Assembly: GCA_029262675.1 (NCBI GenBank)
Contig: JAJCYW010000006.1
Coordinates: 182,181 to 246,180 of the forward strand
Length of the DNA stretch: 64,000 bases
Source of the DNA: Chloroflexota bacterium
Lineage (GTDB): Bacteria; Chloroflexota; Dehalococcoidia; DSTF01; RBG-16-68-14
Direction: 5' to 3'
Part shown: positions 37,023 to 45,333 of the stretch, in pieces
How positions within the stretch are numbered: the stretch's first letter is position 1
How the letters are laid out: every line of letters starts with the position of its first letter
Program-made: the position numbers and the translations under genes
Notes under the pieces: model-generated
What the model was told of the DNA's origin: nothing
The model's input: only the letters and a program-made list of their open reading frames with translations
The model's database searches: none

Positions 37023-37877
37023 CTATCTCCGCACTTCTTGCAGCAGCAGCGTTTCGGGCATGTTCTCAGGCGCCGTCTCGTTCATGCTGCCGGAGCGGAA
37101 ACCCGCCAAGTCGACGGTGACGTGACGGTAGCCGAGCTGGTTGAGCCGCTCCACGACGCGCTCGCGGTTGTCGCCCGCGAATAGCACTGCGATGCCGTCC
37201 GGCTCCAACTCGATCCGTGCGACCTCTCCGTGGTGGCGGACGCGGAGTTGCCGGATGCCCAGCGTACGGAGGAACGCCTCGGCCGCGCCGATACGTTCGA
37301 GCGCCTCGACCGTGACGGGCGTGCCATACGGGATGCGGGACGAGAGGCAGGCCATCGCCGGCTTGTCCCAGGTGGGCAGGCCGCGTTCCTGTGCGAGCTG
37401 CCGGATCTCTGCCTTCGTGAGGCCGGCCTCGATGAGCGGGCTGCGCACGCCCAGCTCTTCCGCGGCGACGCGGCCTGGCCGGTGGTCGCCGAGGTCATCG
37501 ACGTTGCAGCCATCGACGACGAAAGGGTAGCCACGCTCGTAAGCAAGAGTTGCCAGCAGACCGTACAGTTCCGTCTTGCAGTGGAAGCAGCGCTGCGGCG
37601 AGTTTTCGACGTACCCGTCGCGGTCCATCTCGCTGGTGGAGACGGTCTCGAACGGGATGCCTATATCGAGGCAGACCGCGCGCGCCTCCTCCACTTCGGC
37701 CTCTGGAATCGAAGGCGAGACGCCGGTGACGGCGAGCGCCTCTTCGCCGACGGCGTCGAAGGCGGCCGCAGCCAGGAACGTGCTGTCGACGCCGCCCGAG
37801 CAGGCGACGACGACGCGCCGCATCTCGCGCAGAATCGACGTCAACGTTGCTTGCTTGGCCGCGGTTGAGTCGCTCAT
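37023..37877 (-). CDS. larE: LarE, ATP-dependent sacrificial sulphur transferase for nickel-pincer cofactor
   Basis: 284 residues. N-terminal PP-loop SGGVDS (27-32), then RCFHCKTELYG and the key Cys177 in MACLSSRIPYG, which in one LarE class gives up its sulphur to the pyridinium biscarboxylate mononucleotide made by LarB. LarC at 47.7 kb and LarB at 48.9 kb complete the pathway but lie about 10 kb away. The cofactor serves lactate racemase-family (LarA) enzymes, none of which is in the window. Confidence 0.94.
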   Translation of the reverse strand: MSDSTAAKQATLTSILREMRRVVVACSGGVDSTFLAAAAFDAVGEEALAVTGVSPSIPEAEVEEARAVCLDIGIPFETVSTSEMDRDGYVENSPQRCFHCKTELYGLLATLAYERGYPFVVDGCNVDDLGDHRPGRVAAEELGVRSPLIEAGLTKAEIRQLAQERGLPTWDKPAMACLSSRIPYGTPVTVEALERIGAAEAFLRTLGIRQLRVRHHGEVARIELEPDGIAVLFAGDNRERVVERLNQLGYRHVTVDLAGFRSGSMNETAPENMPETLLLQEVRR

Positions 37878-37952
37878 AACTGCACTGCGATCATCCTAGC
37901 ACGTGGCGTAGCACGTGACGCAGCACGCAGCGCAGCAGATAGCGTCACACGT

Positions 37953-37987
37953 AGCCGGAGCGCCTCGGATTCGCATCTGCTCCGGCT
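37953..37987. other. Stem-loop in divergent gap upstream of HD-GYP gene
   Basis: Perfect 9-bp stem AGCCGGAGC (37953-37961) with GCTCCGGCT (37979-37987). Just before it, GCACGTGGCGTAGCACGTGACGCAGCACG is a set of short imperfect direct repeats. Could be an operator or transcript structure. Confidence 0.4.
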
Positions 37988-38065
37988 AAAGCAGCGGCGG
38001 ATGCGTGACGATACGTATTAGAGGCGGCCCCACGTTCGCACCACCGCCCCCGGAGAAGGGACCAC

Positions 38066-39730
38066 ATGGGACGGCATTCAACTCGCACGCTCTACGTTAT
38101 CTTTGCGGCCTGTATGTTCGTCGCGGTCGCCGCAGTCACGGCGGCCGTCACGCTGGTCCAGTACGACGGCGTCCGCGACCAGGCCGAGCGGGACGCCTCG
38201 GAAGCAACCGCCGCGGCACTCGCGCCTTCGTTCGCAAGCCTGGAGGCGACGGACAGCGCCGCGTTCAGCGCGACGGCCGTCGCATTTGTCAACGAGCACA
38301 CAACTGCGCTCCGGCTCTGGTCGCCGGACGGCGATCTGCTCGCCTCCGAAGGCGCGGATGCCAGCGACACGACACCCGTACTGACCAACACAGCCGGAGA
38401 GACATCGCGGCAGCGGGTGGACTCGCCGCAGGGAGCCGTGCTGGCGACATTCGCCGGCCTGCCGTCCGGCGCGACGCTCGAGATCCAGCAGCCCTACGCC
38501 ATGGTGGCGTCGTCCATCGCCACGACCCGCCAGCAGTTGATCCTGTTCGCCATCATCGGCGGGGCGGCGGTGCTGGTGCTGCTGCAGGCGGTCTTCTGGG
38601 GCGTGACGCGCGGCATCCGCAGCGAGTACGACCGCTTGGCCTACCTCTACCGCTCCGGCCAGGCGATCCGCTCGACGCTGGACCTGACGAACGTGCTGGA
38701 GCAGGTGACGCGGGATTGCGCCGTGCATACCAGCGCCCAGGCGGGGCTGGCGACGGTGCTTGAGGACGAGAGCGACGAACTGATCCTGAAGGCTAGTTAC
38801 ATAACGGCGACTGAGACCACAGCGCAGCACCACAAGATGGTAGAGGAGTGGTTCATACGCCGCTGCGCCGCCACCGGCGAAGCCGTCAGCACGAACGAAG
38901 AGAGCTTCCACTACGAGCGCACGCTGGGCCACGAACTGCAGCCGCAGGGGCCGGTTTCGATCCTCTGCGTTGCCATTCCCGGCCGCGAACGCCCGATCGG
39001 CGTGATCACGCTCGTCCGCGCCGCCTCGCGCGGGGCATACCACGCCAACGAGGTGCACATGATCAAGGAGATCGCCGCGCAGGCCGGCATGGCCGTCGAG
39101 CAGGCGACGTTGTTCACCAAGGTGCGCGCCTACGCCGAGGAGGTAGAGATTGGCTACGACGGCACGCTGCGGGCGCTGATGGCGGCACTGGACACGAAGG
39201 ACTCCGCGACGCAGGGGCACTCGAAGCGCGTCGCGCGGCTGACGACAGCTCTGGCCCGCGAGATGGATCTCCCACCGGAGCGGATGGCGGATATCGAACG
39301 CGGCGCCCTGCTGCACGACGTCGGCAAGATCGGCGTGCCGGACTCGGTGCTGCAGAAGCCCGGCCCTCTCGACGAGAGGGAGTGGACGGCGATGCAAAAG
39401 CACCCGCTGCTGGCCGGGCTGATGATCTCCAACATCAGCTTCCTGGAGGGCGCGACGCCGATCCTGCTCTACCACCACGAGCGCTACGACGGCGGCGGCT
39501 ACCCGTTCGCGCTGGAGGGCGAGGCGATCCCGCTGGAGGCCCGCATCTTCGCCGTCATCGACGCCTTCGACGCGATGACGTTCGACCGGCCGTACCGGGA
39601 GGCGCAGCCGACGGAGACGGCGCTGCGGGAGATCCGGGCCAACTCCGGCACGCAGTTCGACCCCGAGGTAGTAGAAGCGTTCGCGCGCATGATCCGCCGT
39701 ATGCCGCAGTCAGAGCTGCTCGCGGCGTAG
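38066..39730 (+). CDS. Membrane GAF/HD-GYP protein, likely c-di-GMP phosphodiesterase
   Basis: 554 residues. Helices near 8-30 and 155-178 flank an extracytoplasmic sensor of about 120 residues. A GAF domain (about 200-345) follows, then an HD-GYP domain: HSKRVARLT, ALLHDVGKIGVPDSVL, MQKHPLLAGLMI, HHERYDGGGYP and DAFDAMTFDRPYR. The HD pair and the GYP motif (GGYP) are intact, so hydrolysis of c-di-GMP or a related cyclic dinucleotide is expected. It stands alone on the plus strand. It probably links an external signal to second-messenger turnover. Confidence 0.92.
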   Translation: MGRHSTRTLYVIFAACMFVAVAAVTAAVTLVQYDGVRDQAERDASEATAAALAPSFASLEATDSAAFSATAVAFVNEHTTALRLWSPDGDLLASEGADASDTTPVLTNTAGETSRQRVDSPQGAVLATFAGLPSGATLEIQQPYAMVASSIATTRQQLILFAIIGGAAVLVLLQAVFWGVTRGIRSEYDRLAYLYRSGQAIRSTLDLTNVLEQVTRDCAVHTSAQAGLATVLEDESDELILKASYITATETTAQHHKMVEEWFIRRCAATGEAVSTNEESFHYERTLGHELQPQGPVSILCVAIPGRERPIGVITLVRAASRGAYHANEVHMIKEIAAQAGMAVEQATLFTKVRAYAEEVEIGYDGTLRALMAALDTKDSATQGHSKRVARLTTALAREMDLPPERMADIERGALLHDVGKIGVPDSVLQKPGPLDEREWTAMQKHPLLAGLMISNISFLEGATPILLYHHERYDGGGYPFALEGEAIPLEARIFAVIDAFDAMTFDRPYREAQPTETALREIRANSGTQFDPEVVEAFARMIRRMPQSELLAA

Positions 39731-39739
39731 GGGCGGTGG

Positions 39740-40759
39740 TCAGTTCAGTTTCACTGGCGCTGGATATTCGGCCAGAGGAACAGGAACCTCTACGACCGTG
39801 CCCAGAGAACTGAGATCGCCTATTTCACTCAGTGAACCACCGCCTCTTCCAGCGCCTCCTTGAGCAAATGCGATCCAGAGCACGCCGTACGACTTGCCTG
39901 GGGCAGAATCTGTACCGGGCGCAGGCCGCGTCTGAAAATCTCCGACCGCAACAATGAACCAAACCGGAATATCTTCTCCTGCGTACCCGAGCCATCCCTC
40001 AGTAGGCGCGCCGCCTTCCGGGGCAAACAGCGCGCGGACCTTGCCAACGGTCGTGTCCGCATAAGAAACTGATTCAATATCATGGACTACGTACGGTGGC
40101 GCAGATGTAAAGATCTCTCTCGCCTGATTCAGAGCGCCCTGTAGCGTTTGCGTGATCTTGCCGACAGCAGAGGTCGGGCGGGCGTCGGCGGACGTAGCGG
40201 TTCTCGCATCGCCCAGTTCGATTGGGTCAGGAAACTCGGCGAGAGGAACGGGAACCTCTATGACCGTGCCAAGTTGACTCAGGTCATATTCCTCATTCCT
40301 GATGCCTGAATGAACGCCAATTTCACCCTTGGGCACCACCACCCAGACCGTGCTGTGCCATGTGAGAGGCTCCTTCGCCCAATCTGTCGCCCCTCGCCTG
40401 GACACCCGCTGAAATCTTCCGCTTGCTACGACCACCCAGGCTGGAAGATCATCAGCAGCATCCCACGCTTTGATCGTTAGCTCAGGATCGAACAGGCTTC
40501 GAGCTTCACCGACGGTTGATTTGACGTACACCACCGAGTCGATTTCATGAACACGAAACGGAGGGGAGGCAGTGAATTTCAGTCTTGCTATGTTGAGCGC
40601 GTCGTTGACAGTTTCGGCCGGCTTCCCGGTAGCCGGTGTTGGATGCGAGGTCGATGAGAGCGCCTGTTCCTCCCCGCCGCCGCGAACGACGAGCAGCACG
40701 CCGCCGGCAAGCAACAGCAAGGCCGCGACGATGAGAATGGGAAGTCCGCGTTTGTTCAT
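39740..40759 (-). CDS. Anchored extracytoplasmic protein with two tandem copies of an unknown domain
   Basis: 339 residues from ATG 40759. An N-terminal signal anchor (LPILIVAALLLLAGGVLLVV) precedes two related domains of about 120 residues: ALNIARLKFTASPPFRVHEIDSVVY...ARSLFDPE and ALNQAREIFTSAPPYVVHDIESVSY...VRALFAPE, each ending LGTVIEVPVPLAEFPDPIEL or its equivalent. The gene at 50605 encodes a one-domain version. An AAGGCGGTG site precedes the start. Family not recognised. The repeated WVVVASG / WFIVAVGDFQ strand suggests a beta-rich secreted fold. Confidence 0.8.
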   Translation of the reverse strand: MNKRGLPILIVAALLLLAGGVLLVVRGGGEEQALSSTSHPTPATGKPAETVNDALNIARLKFTASPPFRVHEIDSVVYVKSTVGEARSLFDPELTIKAWDAADDLPAWVVVASGRFQRVSRRGATDWAKEPLTWHSTVWVVVPKGEIGVHSGIRNEEYDLSQLGTVIEVPVPLAEFPDPIELGDARTATSADARPTSAVGKITQTLQGALNQAREIFTSAPPYVVHDIESVSYADTTVGKVRALFAPEGGAPTEGWLGYAGEDIPVWFIVAVGDFQTRPAPGTDSAPGKSYGVLWIAFAQGGAGRGGGSLSEIGDLSSLGTVVEVPVPLAEYPAPVKLN

Positions 40760-40781
40760 GAAGCACCGCCTTCGCTCCGCC

Positions 40782-40787
40782 ATTGTA
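40782..40787 (-). promoter_or_regulatory. -10-like TACAAT upstream of two-domain secreted protein
   Basis: TACAAT on the minus strand, 22 nt before ATG 40759. The paralogue at 50605 has TATACT at a nearly equal distance (23 nt), with a shared GGGTGTA before/within the box and the same AAGGCGGTGC ribosome region. Confidence 0.5.
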
Positions 40788-40937
40788 CACCCGCACGGCC
40801 GGGCTGTCGCGCTCCGGCTAACAGCTACAGCACCAGTCCGCAGCGTTTGACCATACGCTAGAACGGTAGCTATCATGCTGACTGCCGCGAGTGTCAAGGC
40901 GTAGGTATACGCCCGCACACAGCGCGGACAAGTGCTT

Positions 40938-43043
40938 ATGGCTCCATCTACGTCGTTTCCGGGCAACATCGGGTTCTACCTGGCCCTGATCTTCTTCTTC
41001 TCACTCTTCCTCTTCCTGCTCGGCCTGCGGCTTGTCGTCATCGCCGGCGCGAAGAAGGAAGACCGCCTCGGCTCCCTGAGCGACATCGTCGAACGCGTGG
41101 TCACGCTCCCCTACCTCGTGCTGGGAACGGGGCGGCTGAATCGGTCCGCCTACTGGTACTCCGGCCTGCTGCACACGATGATCTTCTGGGGCTTCATGGT
41201 GCTCCAGGTCCGCACGTTGAACTTCCTGCTAGACGGCTTCCACCAGGACGCCAGCTTCGCCAGCCTCTTCGGCATCGTCTACACGCTCTTCCGGCCGGTG
41301 ATGGAACTCTTCAACATTCTCGTCATCCTCGGCGTCGGCCTGGCCGCCTTCCAGCGCATCTTCATCAAGCCGCCGCGGCTGACGCTGAACTTGGACGCAT
41401 GGTTCATCCTCTTCCTCACCTCGTTCCTGATGGTGACCGATGTCTTCACCACCAGCTTCGAGATCATGCTGCATCGAGGCGACCGCGACGCCTTCTCGTT
41501 CTTCGCGTTCGGCGTCGCCAACTTCTGGGACGCGATCGGCGTCAGTGAGAGCGTGGCGGAAGGGCTGCACGCCACCTTCTGGTACCTGCACCTGATCGAC
41601 TTCCTGGCGTTCCTGGCCTACCTGCCGATCTCCAAGCACTCGCACATCATGTTCGCGCCGTTCAACGTCTTCTTCCGCAGGCTGACGCCGACAGGCACGC
41701 TCCAACCGATCAAGGACATCGAGGAGCAGGAAGTCTTCGGCGTCGGCCGGGTGCAGGACTTCACGTGGAAGCAGAACCTGGACTTCTACACCTGCACGGA
41801 GTGCGGCCGCTGCGAGATCAACTGCCCCGCCTATACGACTGGCAAGGACCTCTCGCCGAAAGAGATCATGCATGAGATGCGCGGCGTAGCGGAGGCACAG
41901 GTGCGCGTGTCGCTCGGCACCGGCGACGCGGAGCCTGTCACGCTGATCGACGCCGTCGGCTTCGATGCGATCTGGGACTGCGTCAACTGCGGCGCCTGTC
42001 AGTACCAGTGCCCGGTCTTCATCGAGCACATCCCGGCGCTGACGGACATGCGCCGCTTCCTGGTGATGGACGAGGCCAAGATGCCGGAGACGGCCGCCTC
42101 GACGCTGATGCAACTCGAACAGCGCGGCCACCCCTGGCCGGGCGCTGCGTTCACACGGACATCGTGGATGGAGGAGCTCGATTTCGAGGTGCCGAAGTTC
42201 GACGGCAGCCAGGAGTACCTGTACTGGGTAGGCTGCACGGGCGCGCTCGTCGAACGCAACATGAAGGTGACACAGGCGCTGGCCCGCCTGCTGCGAGAGG
42301 CCGGCGTGACGTTCGGCTGTCTTGGCGAGGAAGAGACCTGCTCCGGCGACCCGGCGCGCCGCCTGGGCAACGAGTACCTCTTCCAGATCCAGGCCGGCCA
42401 GAACATCGAGACCTGGAAAGCCAAGGAAGTCCAGAAGGTGATCACTGCCTGCCCGCACTGCTTCAACAGCATGAAGAACGAGTACCCGCAGTTCGACGGC
42501 AACTTCGAGGTGCTGCACCACACTGAGGTGCTGGCGGAGCTAATCGCCGACGGCCGGCTAACGCCCGGCCACGACCTGCCGGAGAAGGTCGTCTACCACG
42601 ACTCGTGCTTCCTGGGCCGCCACAACGACATCTACGAGCCGCCGCGCGACATCATCAAGGCGATCCCCGGCGCGGAGTTGCAGGAGATTGAGGGCCATTG
42701 CCGCGAACGAGGCTACTGCTGCGGTGCGGGCGGCGGCCACATGTGGGTAGAGGAATCGAAGGGTGACCGCATCAACCAAGCCCGATGCTCGCAGGCGCAG
42801 GACTGCGCTGAGAGCTGCGGCTCGGATCTGATCGCCGCCAACTGCCCGTTCTGCATCCAGATGTTCGACGACGGCATCCCCTCCGTCGAAATGGACGAAG
42901 AGAAGCGCGCGGAGACGCTCGACGTCGCCGAGCTGCTAGCCCAGTCCGTCTTCGGCACAGACAACGGCGCCAAGCCTGCCGCAGTAGCGGAGACGGCGGA
43001 AGAATCGACCGCTGAGCCTGCAAGCGAAGCGGAGTCTCCATGA
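40938..43043 (+). CDS. Membrane Fe-S oxidoreductase, HdrD/GlpC-like with NarI-type domain
   Basis: 701 residues from ATG 40938 (GTG 40932 also possible). About six helices in residues 10-245 form a cytochrome b-like membrane part (His residues in the helices could bind haem). Two [4Fe-4S] motifs follow, CTECGRCEINCP and CVNCGACQYQCP, then two cysteine-rich CCG-type domains: one with GCTGALVERN, EETCSGDPARRLGNE, ACPHCFNS, the other with DSCFLGRHNDIYEPPR, CCGAGGGHMW and ANCPFCIQMF. Related proteins pass electrons between quinone and ETF, heterodisulphide or unknown donors. Its stop overlaps a small membrane gene. Confidence 0.88.
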   Translation: MAPSTSFPGNIGFYLALIFFFSLFLFLLGLRLVVIAGAKKEDRLGSLSDIVERVVTLPYLVLGTGRLNRSAYWYSGLLHTMIFWGFMVLQVRTLNFLLDGFHQDASFASLFGIVYTLFRPVMELFNILVILGVGLAAFQRIFIKPPRLTLNLDAWFILFLTSFLMVTDVFTTSFEIMLHRGDRDAFSFFAFGVANFWDAIGVSESVAEGLHATFWYLHLIDFLAFLAYLPISKHSHIMFAPFNVFFRRLTPTGTLQPIKDIEEQEVFGVGRVQDFTWKQNLDFYTCTECGRCEINCPAYTTGKDLSPKEIMHEMRGVAEAQVRVSLGTGDAEPVTLIDAVGFDAIWDCVNCGACQYQCPVFIEHIPALTDMRRFLVMDEAKMPETAASTLMQLEQRGHPWPGAAFTRTSWMEELDFEVPKFDGSQEYLYWVGCTGALVERNMKVTQALARLLREAGVTFGCLGEEETCSGDPARRLGNEYLFQIQAGQNIETWKAKEVQKVITACPHCFNSMKNEYPQFDGNFEVLHHTEVLAELIADGRLTPGHDLPEKVVYHDSCFLGRHNDIYEPPRDIIKAIPGAELQEIEGHCRERGYCCGAGGGHMWVEESKGDRINQARCSQAQDCAESCGSDLIAANCPFCIQMFDDGIPSVEMDEEKRAETLDVAELLAQSVFGTDNGAKPAAVAETAEESTAEPASEAESP

Positions 43044-43165
43044 CAGACGAAGAACAGCCGGAAGAGCAGGGTTCACTACCGCAGCCGCTGCTGCTGGCGA
43101 TCTACGCCGCGCTCGTCGTGGCGCTTGTCCTCGTCCTCGTCCTCGTCGGCACCATCGGCACGTAG
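43040..43165 (+). CDS. 41-residue single-helix membrane protein
   Basis: ATG overlaps the stop of the Fe-S oxidoreductase gene (ATGA). The peptide has an acidic head (MTDEEQPEEQG), then one helix rich in Leu/Val (LLAIYAALVVALVLVLVLV) and a short tail. Coupled translation makes it a likely small subunit of that complex. Confidence 0.55.
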   Translation: MTDEEQPEEQGSLPQPLLLAIYAALVVALVLVLVLVGTIGT

Positions 43166-43230
43166 CCGCGGCGAGTCACCACCACACTTCGGCAGGCCTT
43201 GCGCGCCGGACGCGCATCTGCGACCATACA

Positions 43231-43318
43231 GATCGCTGAAGACAGTGGGTGGCTACCAGACAGAAAAGTCTGCCTGGTAGCTTTAAAGCCAAGAGCGCCC
43301 GCCGAGGCAGATCAGAAG
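43231..43318 (+). ncRNA. Ribosomal protein L10 leader (rplJ autoregulatory RNA)
   Basis: The region carries the conserved parts of the L10 leader: GAAGACAG then GGGTG, a variable hairpin (43252-43281, stem GCTACCAG/CTGGTAGC), a TTTAAAGCC linker, and CCCGCCGAGGCAGAT closing with the start. It ends about 140 nt before rplJ. L10(L12)4 binding to this kink-turn RNA represses the operon in other bacteria. A second GGGGC/GCCCC hairpin near 43405-43430 could be the attenuator or ribosome-site sequester. Confidence 0.78.
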
Positions 43319-43460
43319 GATTCATCCTGCGCATTCGCCGCGCGGGTCCGCTCCCTAGTCGAGCGGGGAAATGTCTGACCGATCGCGCCTCATCTTCATC
43401 CTGATGGGGCGTTTCTGTTTGCCCCGATACGACAGGCGCATATCGCGCCCGGGAGGAACA

Positions 43461-44030
43461 ATGCCTAGCGAAAAGAAGATCGAGGAAGTGAAGGAGCTGC
43501 GCGAACGCATCGAACGCGCGGCCATCGTCATCGCCGCGAACTACCGCGGACTCGGCGTAACGGACATGGTGAAGCTGCGGCGGGCGCTACGCGGCGGTGA
43601 AGGCGTCGAGATGCGGGTCGTCAAGAACCGGCTCTTCCGGCGCGCCACAGAGGAAGCGGAAAAGCCGGAGCTGGCCCAACTCGTCGACGGGCCGACGGCC
43701 ATCATTTTCGGATACGAAGACGTCACAGTACCCGTTCGCATCGCGACGGAATACATCAGAAATGCCAAGAACGAGTTCGGCCTGCGCATAGGCGTGATGA
43801 CGGGCCAGGTGCTAAGTGAGGCCGACCTGAAGGACCTGGCGGAGCTGCCACCGAAGGAGATCCTGGTCGCGATGCTGGCCGGCGCGTTGCAGGCACCCAT
43901 CACCAACCTCGTCGGGCTCTTCGGCCAGCTCATGCCGCGGGCGCCGGGGCGGCTGCTGCAAGATAGCGTCACGACATTCGGCGGGCTGCTGGAGGCGCGC
44001 GCGAACCAGCTAGAGGCAGGGGGAGCATAA
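43461..44030 (+). CDS. rplJ: 50S ribosomal protein L10
   Basis: 189 residues from ATG 43461 with GGGAGGAAC directly upstream; an earlier in-frame ATG at 43371 would sit inside the leader and is rejected. Typical L10: KIEEVKELRERIERAAIVIAANYRGL (in part), VVKNRLFRRA, GPTAIIFGYED, and a C-terminal helix that binds L12 dimers. The start of the stalk operon, not joined here to rplK-rplA or rpoBC. Confidence 0.96.
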   Translation: MPSEKKIEEVKELRERIERAAIVIAANYRGLGVTDMVKLRRALRGGEGVEMRVVKNRLFRRATEEAEKPELAQLVDGPTAIIFGYEDVTVPVRIATEYIRNAKNEFGLRIGVMTGQVLSEADLKDLAELPPKEILVAMLAGALQAPITNLVGLFGQLMPRAPGRLLQDSVTTFGGLLEARANQLEAGGA

Positions 44031-44033
44031 GCA

Positions 44034-44624
44034 ATGCCAGACGAAGAAGAGAAGACCGAAGACGAAGCGCCGGCTGCGGCGGAAGACGCGGGCGCGGAGC
44101 CTGATAAGAATGAGTCTGCTGACGCAGCGCCTGAAGATAGCGAATCCAAGGGCGCCGAGCCTGTAAGCGAAGCGCCCGCCAAGGAAGAGAAGCAAGAGGC
44201 GAAACCGAAAGCCGCCAAGGGAGGGAAGAAGAACGTGGCCAACAAGATTGAAGAGGCGTTTGAAGTAATCAAGGGAATGACGGTCCTGGAACTGCGCGAC
44301 CTGAACAAGATGATCGAGGAAGAGTTCGGCGTGACGGCGGCGGCTCCGGTCGCCTACGCGGCCGCGCCGGGCGCAGCGGCGGGCGCTGCCCCCGCGGAAG
44401 CCGCCGAGGAGAAGACAGAGTTCACGGTGACAATCAAGGAAATTGGCGAAAACAAGATCAACGTCATCAAGGCCGTTCGCGCGGTGACGACGCTGGGCCT
44501 CAAGGAAGCAAAGGATCTAGTAGAGTCGGCGCCGGCGGCGGTGAAGGAAGACATCGGCAAGGAAGACGCGGAAACCGCCAAGAAGGCGCTGGAAGAAGCC
44601 GGCGCCACGGTAGAGCTCTCCTAG
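44034..44624 (+). CDS. rplL: 50S ribosomal protein L7/L12 with acidic N-terminal extension or internal start
   Basis: From ATG 44034 the product is 196 residues, but the family is about 120-130. The first 67 residues are an Asp/Glu/Ala/Lys-rich tail ([13 protein letters not shown]...) with no L12 homology. The standard protein starts at codon 68 ([23 protein letters not shown]), which is GTG at 44235 with GGAGGG 9 nt upstream; this would give a normal 129-residue L12. Both starts have a ribosome site (GGGGGAG before 44034). The hinge ([12 protein letters not shown]...) and C-domain ([34 protein letters not shown]) are normal. Confidence 0.92.
   Translation: MPDEEEKTEDEAPAAAEDAGAEPDKNESADAAPEDSESKGAEPVSEAPAKEEKQEAKPKAAKGGKKNVANKIEEAFEVIKGMTVLELRDLNKMIEEEFGVTAAAPVAYAAAPGAAAGAAPAEAAEEKTEFTVTIKEIGENKINVIKAVRAVTTLGLKEAKDLVESAPAAVKEDIGKEDAETAKKALEEAGATVELS
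44235..44237 (+). promoter_or_regulatory. Alternative GTG start of standard-length L7/L12
   Basis: GGAGGG at about 44220-44225, 9-nt spacer, GTG at 44235, in frame with the long form. Decides whether the acidic extension is an independent upstream part or whether two forms are made. Confidence 0.5.
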
Positions 44625-44770
44625 CGGTCACGCGGCGATCGGTTCGCGGATCTTCATGGATCCGTCTGCCGTCCGCGCGGCTGGCCGCATCTCACGTAGC
44701 GCTGCGCGGCCTTCGCAGCAACACCTCCGACAGGAGGTACCTTCGCTGGCCGCGCGCCGCGCCAACCTGG

Positions 44771-44776
44771 TATAGT
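44771..44776 (+). promoter_or_regulatory. -10-like TATAGT, 7 nt before the B-box/LysM gene
   Basis: TATAGT followed by CCCGCCG and ATG 44784. No room for a ribosome site in the transcript, so a leaderless mRNA is expected. Confidence 0.45.
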
Positions 44777-44783
44777 CCCGCCG

Positions 44784-45329
44784 ATGGAATGCTACGCCTG
44801 CAGCAATGAGGCCGCACGACAATGCCGGCGCTGCGCGCGCGTCTACTGCGAGTTGCACGGCGGCGACCTCTGCGCGGAATGCCTGAGCCCTGCCAGTTCG
44901 CTACCCTCCTTCAACCTCTATCGCGGATCGCTGCTGGCGCTGCTGATCGGCACCGCTGTCGCGATCTGGCTGCTGGTGAGGCCGCCGGGCGGCGACAGCG
45001 GCGGCCAGGTGATCATCTCCGAAGTGACACCGACGAGCATCGTCACCGCCGTGGTTAGCACCGAGACACCCGTGAGCCTCACGCCCCAGGCGACAAGGAC
45101 ACCCGGCGCCCGCACCACGCCAACGCCGGATGCGACGGCGACTCCTGCGGCTCCGGCGGTGACGGAGTACGTCGTCCAGTCCGGCGACAACCTGTACGGC
45201 ATCGCGGAGCTTTTCGCGCCTCCAGGCATCGCATTCCCCGACTACGCGGTGGATATTGCCGAGGCGAACGGACTCGGAGACATCAGCACCGCCATCATCA
45301 ACCCAGGCGACGTCCTCGTGCTGCCGTAG
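44784..45329 (+). CDS. B-box-type zinc-finger protein with membrane helix and LysM domain
   Basis: 181 residues. The N-terminus (CYACSNEAARQCRRCARVYCELHGG followed by DLCAECL) holds spaced Cys/His pairs like a B-box or treble-clef zinc site in the cytoplasm. One helix at about 52-70, a Thr/Pro linker, then a C-terminal LysM (YVVQSGDNLYGIAELF...DIAEANGL...INPGDVLVLP) that binds glycan outside. The architecture links a cytoplasmic metal site to the wall. It heads a run of plus-strand genes to radC. A leaderless start is likely. Confidence 0.85.
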   Translation: MECYACSNEAARQCRRCARVYCELHGGDLCAECLSPASSLPSFNLYRGSLLALLIGTAVAIWLLVRPPGGDSGGQVIISEVTPTSIVTAVVSTETPVSLTPQATRTPGARTTPTPDATATPAAPAVTEYVVQSGDNLYGIAELFAPPGIAFPDYAVDIAEANGLGDISTAIINPGDVLVLP

Positions 45330-45333
45330 CTTC

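Noticed and set aside
38005..38763. Arg/Gly-rich plus-strand frame overlapping the HD-GYP gene
   Set aside because: It is out of phase with an intact HD-GYP gene and has no domain.
43371..43460. 30-residue N-terminal extension of L10
   Set aside because: It lies in the leader RNA; the family start MPSEKK has GGGAGG directly upstream at 43461.
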